64,000 nt of DNA, from positions 2,102,501 to 2,166,500 of the forward strand of contig NC_041786.1 in the NCBI RefSeq assembly GCF_900090045.1. The letters run 5' to 3'. This document shows, piece after piece, positions 1 through 10,833 of this stretch. A model generated the notes under the pieces. That model did not search any database and was not told the origin of the DNA. It worked only from the letters and a program-made list of their open reading frames with translations. A program made the position numbers and the translations under genes. Each line of letters starts with the position of its first letter. Position 1 is the stretch's first letter. Source of the stretch: Plasmodium malariae (Eukaryota; Apicomplexa; Aconoidasida; Haemosporida; Plasmodiidae).

Positions 1-3000
1 ATAAAGATGATATAGATGAAGATACTGATGAAAATAATTTTGAAATTCCATTGAATTGTAATGATGGAGATTGTTTAAATTCCATAGATGATATAAATAA
101 AATAATTGATGATGAAAAAAGGAAAATACAAAATCGAAAAAAGAGGGGTAAAGCTATACAGATTATAAAACCAAATGTAAATCATACGGAATTAATAATT
201 ATTGAAGAGAATTTAGAAATTTTAAAAAAAGTTGAAAAACCAATAGCCATAGTTTCTGTTTTAGGAGATATGCACACAGGCAAATCTTTTTTACTTAATT
301 TATTAAACGAACATGTAATTAATGATATTAGTAAAAGTGATAAAAATATTGAAAATGGATTTAAGGTAGGTAATGACATAACAGCTAGTACATATGGTAT
401 ATGGATATGGTCAGAGCCTATTAAAGTAACAGTAAATAAATTAAAAAACATGTATGAATATATAGATAAAAATTTTACAAATTTTGTTAAAAATTATGAA
501 TATGAAAAAGATGAATATAATGAGGAGATTATAGATTTGTTAAATTTATATAAGACAGATGACTGGATTACCAAAATTGATGAATTACATTTATCCGATT
601 CTGAAGAAGTGAATCTCATATTAATGGACACACAAGGTTTAAATAGTCCCAATGTTAATAAAAGATATGATGAAATATTATATGCTCTAACTAATTTAAT
701 TTCAACAGATATTATTTTCTTAACAATGAAAATGATAAATAATAAGGACTTAGAATTTATTGAAAATATTACAAAGGATGCTAACTTATTTATGTTAAGA
801 GCATATACACGATCTAATGGTTCAACCTTTTCTATAAAAAAAAATAATTTTGATAAAATTTTAGATAATATGGATAACATAGAGAATAATTCTTTAATAC
901 TAGAAAGTATCGCTTCCAAAAATTTAATGTGGGTTGTTCATGATTTCAGTCAACGATTGGATGTAAGGAAGGGAAAATTATGGCTAGACATTTTACTAAA
1001 TTCGGATAGAAGAGATTTAGATATTAAATATTGGAAAAAAATTATTTCAAATAAAAGTAAAGAAAAATATGATGCATATACTACAAAACAAAAAAAAATT
1101 GCATATCTAACCTACTCGGATAGTAGTAACAGCAGCAGTGGTAGTAGTAGTAGTAATACCAGCCTAGCAAATGAAACCTCTACTAATTACAAGCTGAACG
1201 TCCTTTATAAAAACATCGATTGTGTTTTGTTAAGAAATATGTACAATAACAAAGAGCTGGATTTTACCAATGCCAATATGAGCGATTTGAATGATGAATA
1301 TAAGAATGACGTGATGCTACTAAGATATAAAATATATTTAAGAGCAATGTTATATCCGAAGAAGATATATTCGAATGTTCAGATGAATTATATAATGAGT
1401 AGAATTAAAAAAGAACAGCAGATGCGCAATCAAAAAGAAAATAACAGAACAGCGAATAGGGAAAATGATAACAGTATGAATAATGAAGCAGATGATACTA
1501 GTGGTAGTAGTAGTAGTAATAGTAATGGAAGTAGTAACAATGATTATTATAACCCCGAGGAAAGTAGCAACAAATATATGTCTGGGCAAGATGTATATGA
1601 CTTCATTACCTTTTTAGTTAAGTCAGCTAACCAAAATTTATTTACCAATGTGAACCAGTTTTTTAAACATTTTAAAATTAACCGAGCAGAAATAAGTAGA
1701 AACGATTTAATATTTTTATATAAAAAGTATTTGCTACAATTTATGGAAAACGAAGATGTTGAATTTATTAGTTACCTAAATGAGGATAGTGATTATTTAT
1801 CTGCGAAATTAGGAGGTAAATTGAATAATAATAAACAGAGCAAAATGGAAAATGACGAATTATTTAATGAAGATTTTATGGAGGAAGAGATAATTATTCA
1901 GGAAAAGACTGATATATATAAAATGCCTCCATTACTTAATGAGATAAGAAAATATGAAGAATTAATTCGAGAACAGATTTTAAATATTTGGTATAAGTAC
2001 ACAGAAAGTGATTTTCATGATGATGAGGAAAAAGAATTAATAAAAGATATTGAAACAAATTTATATGAAAGATTAGATCAAATAAAAAATGAAATGATTC
2101 AATTAGGTGAAACTAATATTCGCAAATTTTGTAAAATTGCATGTGAAGATGCACTACAAATAGTTGTTGAAGATATAAAAATGAAAAGTGATCAATACCC
2201 TATTAAACAAAAAGATCTTATGACTTTTTTTGAGTCTGTTAGTTATAATTTACTTAAATATTTAGAAAAAAAACTTTCTAAAAATTCAGATAAACTAGAT
2301 CTTATATATTATAAAGACGAAATATGTAGTCCTTTAATTAATAATACTTTTCAAGAATTTTATTATTTAAAAAAAAAAAACATCACATTGAATGAAAGTA
2401 AATTAAAGTATCATTTTTCCAATGCTGTAACGAAGGGAAAAGAAGTATTTGAAATGTTAGCAGAAAGTACTGAAAACATAACAGAATATTTTAAAAATAA
2501 AAATCTATTTTATGCTACTTTGGATAAATGGAATGCAGAAGCAGTTAATGCATATATGACTACATTAAGTGATTTTTCAAAAGAAGAAAAAGAAATAAGT
2601 GAAGAATATTTACATATTCTAGATAATGATATAAAAGGGTTAAAACAGAAAGCCATGGAAAAGTGGCATAACCATTGTAAGGATAAAACAAATGCTTTAT
2701 ACAATATGCATAAGAGTAATCTAAAAAAAAATTTCTTAGAAAATTTCAATTTCCCATTAGATGAATTAATACTTCAAGATATATATTTAAGTTTAAAAGG
2801 TCAAGAAGAGTTAAAGTACATGGATATTTATTGCGCGAATGAAGAATCTTGGAACAGTGAGTATAAAAAATTTTTAGAATTAACTGATACAATATATAAA
2901 TTCATAAAAGATGAGAATCTTAAGGCTATTCAAATAACATGCCAACAACCATTAGATGATTTAAAAAATGGAATACAAAATGAGATACATAATTATTTTT

Positions 3001-3854
3001 TATGGAGGTCATTGAAAAATACATTATATAATAAAGCACTTATCGTACTTTCAAATAATATTGAAAATATTTATTTAAAAAATCAAAGAGAAAATAAGAT
3101 ACAACCAACATTGGAAGAAAAATATAGCACACAAAAAAATACACATTATAGAAAAATATCAAAAGAATTAATGAGTAAAGTTATAAATAGATGGTTAAAC
3201 AATGATATATATAATATATATTATCCCATTATAAGAAAACAATTAATTCATAAAATTATTTGTTATTTAGGTATGCTAATATTACTATTTGTAACATCAT
3301 TAGTGATATATTTCAAAAAGTTTCATATAAGCTTTCTTTTCTTAATAATAATTTCTTTGTTTATGGTATTTGGATATGCTCAGATATCTTTATATTTTAA
3401 AAAATTCTTTAGACATGTTGTATTTTACATGTACGAAGGAATAGCCAATGTTTTTGGAACAGAAGGAGCAATTATTTTTTCCATTTTATTAATTTCAGTA
3501 ACGGCTATATATGTGTACAATTATCATATTGTGAAATTTAAAAATAAGGTCGCAAAAAATACTAAGAAGTTATTGCAGTCACAAAATTTAATGAACATGT
3601 CAGGTATTAATGGTTATAAAGATGTGAACCCTAATCCTAAAATGAGAATATTCAAACCAAACATAATGAAATTTTCTGATTATGAAAAAGACCCAAAATA
3701 TCATTCAACTAATATTCCTCACGATTATAAATTGCATAACGACGCCTCGCATTTTATTGATATGAAAAATAGGACAAATCGTTCCAACAAACTAGATGAT
3801 TATACTTCTTACAATAACCCCAGTAAGTTTCAAAGAAGGTCCTACTTAGATTAG
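1..3854 (+). CDS. GBP/atlastin-like large GTPase with C-terminal membrane segments (5' partial)
   Basis: The frame is open to the left edge, so the start lies outside; the in-frame TTG at 51 is an internal codon. A GTPase core is visible. The P-loop reads GDMHTGKS (nt 264-287) and is followed by an FLLN stretch and a T-x-GIW segment typical of guanylate-binding proteins. The G3 motif is DTQG (nt 627-638). At the G4 position the protein has HD (nt 939-944) where GBPs and atlastins usually have RD. Ser/Asn-rich inserts lie near nt 1120-1165 and 1495-1545. A long helical middle region ends in about three hydrophobic segments (nt 3255-3315, 3325-3395, 3468-3530), then a charged tail. This layout fits a dynamin-superfamily membrane GTPase of the GBP/atlastin/Sey1 group, probably acting on an internal membrane. 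The choice within that group is inference. The stop is TAG at 3852. Confidence 0.8.
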   Translation, partial: KDDIDEDTDENNFEIPLNCNDGDCLNSIDDINKIIDDEKRKIQNRKKRGKAIQIIKPNVNHTELIIIEENLEILKKVEKPIAIVSVLGDMHTGKSFLLNLLNEHVINDISKSDKNIENGFKVGNDITASTYGIWIWSEPIKVTVNKLKNMYEYIDKNFTNFVKNYEYEKDEYNEEIIDLLNLYKTDDWITKIDELHLSDSEEVNLILMDTQGLNSPNVNKRYDEILYALTNLISTDIIFLTMKMINNKDLEFIENITKDANLFMLRAYTRSNGSTFSIKKNNFDKILDNMDNIENNSLILESIASKNLMWVVHDFSQRLDVRKGKLWLDILLNSDRRDLDIKYWKKIISNKSKEKYDAYTTKQKKIAYLTYSDSSNSSSGSSSSNTSLANETSTNYKLNVLYKNIDCVLLRNMYNNKELDFTNANMSDLNDEYKNDVMLLRYKIYLRAMLYPKKIYSNVQMNYIMSRIKKEQQMRNQKENNRTANRENDNSMNNEADDTSGSSSSNSNGSSNNDYYNPEESSNKYMSGQDVYDFITFLVKSANQNLFTNVNQFFKHFKINRAEISRNDLIFLYKKYLLQFMENEDVEFISYLNEDSDYLSAKLGGKLNNNKQSKMENDELFNEDFMEEEIIIQEKTDIYKMPPLLNEIRKYEELIREQILNIWYKYTESDFHDDEEKELIKDIETNLYERLDQIKNEMIQLGETNIRKFCKIACEDALQIVVEDIKMKSDQYPIKQKDLMTFFESVSYNLLKYLEKKLSKNSDKLDLIYYKDEICSPLINNTFQEFYYLKKKNITLNESKLKYHFSNAVTKGKEVFEMLAESTENITEYFKNKNLFYATLDKWNAEAVNAYMTTLSDFSKEEKEISEEYLHILDNDIKGLKQKAMEKWHNHCKDKTNALYNMHKSNLKKNFLENFNFPLDELILQDIYLSLKGQEELKYMDIYCANEESWNSEYKKFLELTDTIYKFIKDENLKAIQITCQQPLDDLKNGIQNEIHNYFLWRSLKNTLYNKALIVLSNNIENIYLKNQRENKIQPTLEEKYSTQKNTHYRKISKELMSKVINRWLNNDIYNIYYPIIRKQLIHKIICYLGMLILLFVTSLVIYFKKFHISFLFLIIISLFMVFGYAQISLYFKKFFRHVVFYMYEGIANVFGTEGAIIFSILLISVTAIYVYNYHIVKFKNKVAKNTKKLLQSQNLMNMSGINGYKDVNPNPKMRIFKPNIMKFSDYEKDPKYHSTNIPHDYKLHNDASHFIDMKNRTNRSNKLDDYTSYNNPSKFQRRSYLD

Positions 3855-5473
3855 AGAGATAAGTAGAGAGAGGGAGCATAGCACACAATAAAAGAACAGG
3901 AGGAAGTAGAATAAAAAGAAAAAAAAAAAAAAAAAAAAAATTAAGCTGCGAGTTATATCACGAATATTATTAATGTGTAATTTTTTTTCTCATTTTGAAC
4001 ATTACCACTAACCATGTTTTATTATTATCATTATAACCACTACCATGTTTTATTATTATCATTATAACCACTATTATGTTTTATTATGATCATTATAACC
4101 ACAACTATGTTTTATTATTCTTATTATAACCACTACTATGTTTTATTATTATCATTATAACCACTACTATGTTTTATTATTCTCATTATAGCCACTACTA
4201 TGTTTTATTATTATCATTATAACCACTACTATGTTTTATCATTCTCATTATAACCACTACTATGTTTTATCATTCTCATTATAACCACTACTATGTTTTA
4301 TCATTCTCATTATAACCACTACTATGTTTTATCATTCTCATTATAACCACTACTATGTTTTATTATTCTCATTATTATTATTTTTGTTGCAATTATTATT
4401 AGCACAATAAACATTGTAGCTATTTATAAGCTATGTCTGTGAAGAATACTTTGTAATTTTTTTTTTTTTTTTTCTCGTACACTTACTCCTCATCATTTTA
4501 GTTTATGTATATATTTTACTTCGCTTTAGTACAACCAATATAATATTTTGTTCAAATGTGAATTATTTTATTCTTTTTTTTTTTTTTTACATATCTAATT
4601 TTTTTTTTTGGATTTTCACTTATAAAATTTTAATATTTTATTTTAAATTCTTTTTAATTCTTTTTAATTATTTTTGTGTGCATTGTGTATAATGCGTATG
4701 TTGCGCATATTGCTTAAGTATGTTAATTATGTTGAGTATACTGCGTATGTTCCTTATTTGCATATAATACTGTATATATCTTATTCATCGTTAATTATCA
4801 CATATATAATTGCGCGTACATTTTATATGTATTATTACATTGATATTTTTTTAATGTTACAGAAAAAAAAAGAAAAGAAACACGTTGTTTTTTCTCTTTT
4901 TCTACTGCGAAATATTTAAGAATAAATGTACAACTTGCATATTATTACCTTTTTCCTTTTGTATGAAGGTAGATGTTTATTTTGTGCGTATATATATATA
5001 TTTTACCATTTTCACATAAAAATGTATGTTGTAGATACTGTTTTACTGTGCAGTATATCTTCACTTGTTTTTCCTTATCTTTTATTCGATTATTCTTTCT
5101 TTCTTTTTTTTTTTTTAATTGTATGAAACACAATAAATGAAAACAAAAGTATAACTTATAAATTGTAAAATGTAAAAAGTAATTTGTAAATTATAAAATT
5201 ATGAAAGTATAAAAGTATAAAATGAAGTAGAGGCGGATAAAAAATGGCAATATAAAAGAAATAATATGGACAGATAGTTTAATATATCGTATGCCATACA
5301 ACATAACACAAAAAAATAGAAGAAATTAAATATGAAGAAAAACAAATAAATACTTAAATGAATACTTTTACGTATAATACTGTATGTTTTTACGTTAATA
5401 CTTATTTTGTAAAAATGATAAGCGGCTACATAATTTCAATTTAAAAAGAAAAAAGGCAAAAAAATAGAATATG
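3855..5473. other. Intergenic region downstream of the GTPase gene
   Basis: It holds poly(A) after the stop, a 31-bp minisatellite, T-rich tracts and short AT-rich open frames with no recognisable protein features. The genes on either side converge, so most of it is probably 3' flank for both. Confidence 0.6.
4003..4376. repeat. 31-bp minisatellite, about 12 copies
   Basis: The unit contains ATGTTTTATTATTATCATT followed by ATAACCACTAC. Successive ATG triplets lie exactly 31 bases apart (4014, 4045 and so on). Copies vary mainly at TTATTATC versus TTATTCTC versus TCATTCTC, and the later copies are more uniform. A 31-bp period is not a multiple of three, and no long frame runs through it, so it is non-coding. 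Confidence 0.9.
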
Positions 5474-5695
5474 CTAAACAGACCTTTTTCCTGTATACAG
5501 AGTATTTCTTGTGTCATCTAGGCCAATTCTATCATGAACATAGTTTACATTTTTGCTACACGTTTTTTCGAAAATGTTAATTTCTTCAATACATTTTGTA
5601 ATGTCGTCATCATGTTTATGTAAACATAAAATTAACGGCTGCATATTACACACAACTTGTTGTTTTAATTTTGAACCAACCTTGAACTCACTCAT
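5474..5695 (-). CDS. Small CHCH-like four-cysteine protein, 73 aa
   Basis: The 73-residue protein has four cysteines at 16, 24, 35 and 46, spaced C-x7-C-x10-C-x10-C. The C-terminal half (CL...KC...FEKTC) resembles the helix-hairpin of mitochondrial intermembrane-space proteins such as COA6, which uses CX9C and CX10C. The first pair here is shorter than usual. The region is clearly less AT-biased than its flanks. The ATG at 5695 directly follows a good splice acceptor (TTTTTAACTGCTACAG on the minus strand). A consensus donor, GTAAGA, sits at 5856-5851 with no in-frame start in the exon before it, which suggests a 5'-UTR intron of about 160 bp. The role is inferred only: mitochondrial import or cytochrome oxidase assembly. 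Confidence 0.6.
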   Translation of the reverse strand: MSEFKVGSKLKQQVVCNMQPLILCLHKHDDDITKCIEEINIFEKTCSKNVNYVHDRIGLDDTRNTLYTGKRSV

Positions 5696-6149
5696 CTGTA
5701 GCAGTTAAAAATAATGTAGTTGTCAATACATTAGGCAAAAGTGTGCAAATGCATACGTGTAAGCCTGAACATTAATGTACTCTTGTATATGAATATATAT
5801 ATATATATACATTTATACGCAAGTATTTACGTCGTTGTGATGTAAAAGCTTCTTACCCTTAACTTTTTCAAAAACGCAGAAAAAAAAGAAATCCTTATAA
5901 ATAACCCCTATCCTATCTTGTTAAAACCGCTTTGTACATATACATATATATATATATATATGTACGTACATGCGTGTACGTATACCTATCAAATATGTTG
6001 TTTTACTATAAATTTTTTAAAGCCTCATTTATTCTTAAATCCAGAAAAAATTTTTTTAAGAATTAATAAGCTAAATTAATACTAAGTATAGGAGATGTTT
6101 ATATATGATATTCTTACTCCTGCGATGCATTCATTATACATGTGCATTT

Positions 6150-6241
6150 TATCTGTTTTGTATCTTTTTTGTATCTTTTTTGTATCTTTTTTGTATCTTT
6201 TTTGTATCTTTTTTGTATCTTTTTTTTTTTTTTTTTTTTTT
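6150..6241. repeat. T-rich 11-bp tandem repeat
   Basis: About six copies of GTATCTTTTTT run into a pure T tract. It lies in the shared upstream region between the minus-strand CHCH-like gene and the plus-strand COG1-like gene. Open frames across it are repeat artefacts. Confidence 0.8.
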
Positions 6242-6608
6242 AGCATTGTACCGAAATGTTTATATCGCTGCCTAAACAAAATAAATATGTATTTCAATAA
6301 TAAAAAACGAGCTATCGCGTTCCATAAGAAAATTTTATTTTTTCTTATCATATTCATATATATATTTTATTTTTCATTTGCATTTGTATCCTCAATTTCA
6401 AATTAAGTTTCCGCTTCATTTGCATTTTCATTCTTTTTTTTTTTTTTTTTTGGTTTATTCATGATTTCAATAATTACAGCGCGAATATACTAAAAATAAA
6501 GCTATTTTTTTTTTTTACCATTTTGTCATTTATATTAGCTGTATGTATGTATGCTTAAGTATATATATATATACATAGGTGTTATATATATGTTCGTAAT
6601 ACATACGT

Positions 6609-9600
6609 ATGTATGCTTGTGAATCGTACGAAATGAAAGTAGATCCTGGGGAGATATTCAAAAATTACAACCACAATGAAACTGTAAAATGCATTGATAG
6701 TTTAAGAGATAATATAATTAACAAAGAAGACGCAATTAAGGATTTTTTAAAAAAGAAAAGCAGCAAAGTAATTGATAATACGATTAAAATTAAGAACATA
6801 TACGGAAATGTGGAGAAAATAAAACACAACATAGAATATATAATTAGCAATTACAACAAGTTAATTAATGATGTGAAGAGTTCAGCAGGTGTTACTTTTA
6901 AAGAATCTTGTTATACGAAAGAATTAAATGAATCTGAAAAAAATATCATAAAAAATGTATGGATGCAAAAATATGACAAGTATGAATTCTTATTCAACAA
7001 TTCATTTTTTTTATTAAATTCGGAAGAAAACAATTACTATGATTTTGTTAAGAAAAAAAAAGAAGATTTAATTAATTACGATTGTTTTTACTTAAACAAT
7101 TATATAAACAATATTTATTTTGATATTAATAAAAAAGTGAGTGAAGAAAATTATATATATGTCGTTAATAAAGTTTATACAGATATATTTATTTGTTTAA
7201 AAATTTTAAATTCTATACTTAAAAATGAAGAAATTCGGAATATTTATAAAAAAATATTTGACAGTCAAAGTTCTTTATATTATTTAAATTCCTTTGCAAG
7301 TAAATATAAGGAGAATTTTTATGAAATTTTACTCAAGTTAATTTACTCCTCTTATTATAACTTAACATATAATAATAATTGTAAAATTAATGCAATACCA
7401 AAATGTGTAATTGTCTTACTAATTTTTTACAATCAGAAAAATTCTCAATTTATTGATATTATAAAAAATAATTTATTCGAGGAAATTCTGAATGCAAGAA
7501 TAAATTTAATAAATAATTTTATTAAAAAAAAAAAGTTCCTAGGGGAAAAAAATTTCCTCTTTGCAAAACTAAAAACCTCTTTTAAAAAAATCACTTATTT
7601 ATTATTAAATACCAAGTATATACTGCTCCTTCTAATTGATGTAAAAAAGAAGGATTTGTTGGAAAAAATAAAAAAAGGGGAAGCACATAAGGAAGCACTT
7701 GAACAAACCCGTGAGGAAAGCCATGAAGATGCACGTGAACAAACACCAAAGTTGAAGGAAGGTGAGGATAAAATCACACAAAGCGACACTAGTACAAATG
7801 TACAAATTGAACAAAGTGAATTAACGTGTGCTAAAAAGGATACTATTTTGTTAAAAGAACAGGAGAAAAGTGACAGAAGTGTTAATAGGAAATATTCAGA
7901 CGATTCTACAGAAACCCAAGGGAAAACATTTTTAGAAATAATGAAAAATGATTTATTTATACTACAAGATTTATTTCATGAAGATAAAAAAAAGGAGATA
8001 AAAAAATATAAGGAATATTATAATTATGGTATAAATAGCACAAATGAAATAAAAAATATCATGAACAAAAACAGCATAGAGAATTTGAAGCTATTACAAA
8101 AAAATTACTCCGAATGTGTTAATCGTATTTATGATTATATGGTACATTTACTACACCTTTATTATTATGAAAACGAGTATAATTTTATATGTAATTTCTT
8201 GTTCAAAGAATATACGAGTATCAAACTACTTTATAATAAAATGAAAACAAAAATTTTAACAAAAGAAAAATATTTCAATAAATTTATGAAAGATGTCGAT
8301 TTTTTTATAAGCAATGATTACTTAAATGCTATACATGATCAAATCTTTGAAATTTTTTTTTTTCTATTTTTTAACAAATTTATAAGTGCCATACCATTTT
8401 TTGATACGAAACCTATAAACAAATGGAAATTAATAATTATAAAACTTTTGCAAATTTTATTTTATAATATATCATCTATGACTTATGAAAAAACATTTGA
8501 AATGGAAAGATATATATTTCATTCTTTTCTTTTAAATTCCTTTTATTTTTACTATGAATTTTACACAACCGACTTGGATTCAATATATACAGAATTTTGT
8601 AAAATTGAAAAATACTCCAATAAGAACGTAAAAAGTAGAAAAAATTTTCAAAAAGAATTATCAGAATATTTTCTTACAAATAAAAATTCCTCAAAAGACA
8701 AATATTTTCATAATGAATTTAAAAAAATAATAAAAGAAAAAATACACCCATTGATGTTTAATGCATATAAGCTTATTATGTATATAGAAAGCAAAGAAAT
8801 TAACAGCAGCGTGAATTCTGATTTTTTCTCAACAAATGAAGAGGATACAACTTTGATAGATTTTCACAAAGAATTCAACGCATTTATGAATATTTTGAAG
8901 TACCAAAAAGGGGTACCTTCGAACATTAGTAATGAGCACATTTTGAAAAAGTGTAATATGTTACTAATCTTTTTAAAATCAACTACTCGAGGGAAAATCA
9001 ATGGGGAGATGAACTTTTTTCCTAGCACAGATGATAGTGGAGTTTTCAATAACGCAAACAATGAGCAGCGTGTCGCAAATATTGTTAATGTCTCTAATGC
9101 TGCAAATATCGCCAATGAAATTTTGAATTATGATAGTTCAACCAAACTTTATGATCAAATTCAGAGGACAGAAGACATAAATGAAGAATACAAAGAATTG
9201 TGGTTTTATATTAATCTTACTAGGTATAATAATAAACAAGAATTTAGTAAATTTTTGAATTGCTATTGCATAGGTTTAAAAGAAAGGAATACATTGGAGA
9301 GTGAAAAAGCGTATAACAAAGAGATCAGTTCGGATAAAGAAAAATATTTAAATGATGATTATTATTATAATTATTATCATAACGAGGGTGATAGTTGCAT
9401 TAGTGGTGATATCCATGGCGATGATAGTAACGATGGCGCGAAGAGCGAACAAAATTTTTGCTTAAATGATTTAAAAAGTATATACTTCCATATAGTTTAT
9501 CATATATTTAAGATTTCACTGAAATGCTTTTGTTTGGAACATTTCGATAATTTAGAGTGTTATTTAGACTTTTTACTGAATATGCTATCAAATAATGATA

Positions 9601-10433
9601 TGAAAAATATAATATGTGAAAAAATGAACTGTCATTTAGTAAACATATTCACCTTCTCAAATATATTTATATTATATATTGAAAAAGTAATAAACACAGA
9701 GATGTATAGAAGCATTATTATCTTTATTGTAAAAAGTGTACTACAGAAGAGGATATACAAAATTTATCGCAAATTTATTTGTAAAATAAAAGAAATTTAT
9801 TTAAATGAAAGTAGAGAAGAAACAAAAGACAAGAAAAACTTTTTAGATAAAAAAATAACGGAATTGTATAATATATTACTGCTAGACTTATGTTTTTGTG
9901 AACAAATTTTAGATAAAAATACTATTATAAATAAATACTTTTATGAAAGTCTTATTTCAAGATATAGAGAAAATGAAATTTACTACATGCAAGCGTGTTT
10001 ATATTTTATTCATATTTATAAAGAAAAATATAATGTGTACAGCGAAAAAAAAATTAATGAAAATAATACAAAAAAACATCTATTCTTTAAAAAATTACAT
10101 AAAAAAGACACACACACACAAAAAAAAGTAGAAACTAACCCATCTAGCTACTTGTTCAAAATAATAATTGATGATATTTTAGCAGAGCTAAATAAGTTAG
10201 ATAATCTTAATAGTATTATTTTTCAAAAACACATACGCCTACTATCTCAAAATATCATAAGAAATTCTTATTTATTATATTACTTATTCGCCCACAGTTC
10301 AACATTAAATAACTTACTATTAAATGTACAAAAAGAGGAGAAGCAAAAATCGCTAGAAATTTTTAATTTTAATGAAATTCATATGATTGATAACAGTCTT
10401 ATTGAAGATAAATTGTTCAAGTTTTTTTTTTAA
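6609..10433 (+). CDS. Large protein with Vps51/COG1-like N-terminus
   Basis: A single exon of 1274 codons, or 1266 if the second ATG (6633) is used. The second is attractive because conserved-looking sequence starts there. The first 100 residues (VDPGEIFKNYN, IDSLRDNIINKEDAIKDFL, then a heptad-rich helix) have the pattern of COG1 and other Vps51-family tethering subunits: an LF-like motif, then a basic helix with K-x-x-x-LR, then a coiled coil. The rest is helical, rich in Lys, Asn and Ile, with acidic and Ser/Asn inserts near nt 7670-7925 and 9000-9120. If correct, it belongs to the conserved oligomeric Golgi tether acting on retrograde vesicles. The family call is tentative; that it is coding is not in doubt. 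It has no signal peptide or membrane segment. Confidence 0.55.
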   Translation: MYACESYEMKVDPGEIFKNYNHNETVKCIDSLRDNIINKEDAIKDFLKKKSSKVIDNTIKIKNIYGNVEKIKHNIEYIISNYNKLINDVKSSAGVTFKESCYTKELNESEKNIIKNVWMQKYDKYEFLFNNSFFLLNSEENNYYDFVKKKKEDLINYDCFYLNNYINNIYFDINKKVSEENYIYVVNKVYTDIFICLKILNSILKNEEIRNIYKKIFDSQSSLYYLNSFASKYKENFYEILLKLIYSSYYNLTYNNNCKINAIPKCVIVLLIFYNQKNSQFIDIIKNNLFEEILNARINLINNFIKKKKFLGEKNFLFAKLKTSFKKITYLLLNTKYILLLLIDVKKKDLLEKIKKGEAHKEALEQTREESHEDAREQTPKLKEGEDKITQSDTSTNVQIEQSELTCAKKDTILLKEQEKSDRSVNRKYSDDSTETQGKTFLEIMKNDLFILQDLFHEDKKKEIKKYKEYYNYGINSTNEIKNIMNKNSIENLKLLQKNYSECVNRIYDYMVHLLHLYYYENEYNFICNFLFKEYTSIKLLYNKMKTKILTKEKYFNKFMKDVDFFISNDYLNAIHDQIFEIFFFLFFNKFISAIPFFDTKPINKWKLIIIKLLQILFYNISSMTYEKTFEMERYIFHSFLLNSFYFYYEFYTTDLDSIYTEFCKIEKYSNKNVKSRKNFQKELSEYFLTNKNSSKDKYFHNEFKKIIKEKIHPLMFNAYKLIMYIESKEINSSVNSDFFSTNEEDTTLIDFHKEFNAFMNILKYQKGVPSNISNEHILKKCNMLLIFLKSTTRGKINGEMNFFPSTDDSGVFNNANNEQRVANIVNVSNAANIANEILNYDSSTKLYDQIQRTEDINEEYKELWFYINLTRYNNKQEFSKFLNCYCIGLKERNTLESEKAYNKEISSDKEKYLNDDYYYNYYHNEGDSCISGDIHGDDSNDGAKSEQNFCLNDLKSIYFHIVYHIFKISLKCFCLEHFDNLECYLDFLLNMLSNNDMKNIICEKMNCHLVNIFTFSNIFILYIEKVINTEMYRSIIIFIVKSVLQKRIYKIYRKFICKIKEIYLNESREETKDKKNFLDKKITELYNILLLDLCFCEQILDKNTIINKYFYESLISRYRENEIYYMQACLYFIHIYKEKYNVYSEKKINENNTKKHLFFKKLHKKDTHTQKKVETNPSSYLFKIIIDDILAELNKLDNLNSIIFQKHIRLLSQNIIRNSYLLYYLFAHSSTLNNLLLNVQKEEKQKSLEIFNFNEIHMIDNSLIEDKLFKFFF

Positions 10434-10833
10434 TTTATTTAACTCTTTTAAAAAAAAAAAAAATAAATAGGCATCATAGAATAACGTGTTGTGTGCTTCG
10501 AGTGTGTTTTGCATTTAGATATTGTTTATGTACACATGTACGTGCACATATACTCATTCACGTAGTACAAACAAATTTTTAGTATTATATTTCATTGCGT
10601 TATCATTAAGCCATTAATGCATTATTATTGCGCCATTGTTGTGTAGTCGTTCCACGATGACACTATTTCAACGTTAAATCATAATTGCCCTAATTTTAGC
10701 ATATATATTCCACATAATGCGTTACATTATAGACTTTATTATATACATTCTTAAACAACCATCTTATTTTTGAGTATATTGCTATTTTTGTTTACCTTCA
10801 CCTTCCTTGTAATTTGTTCTTTTTATAATAAAA
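10434..10833. other. Intergenic, between COG1-like and thioredoxin genes
   Basis: Four hundred bases between two plus-strand genes, with a poly(A) run near 10450. I see no coding signal; it should hold the terminator of the first gene and the promoter of the second. Confidence 0.5.
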
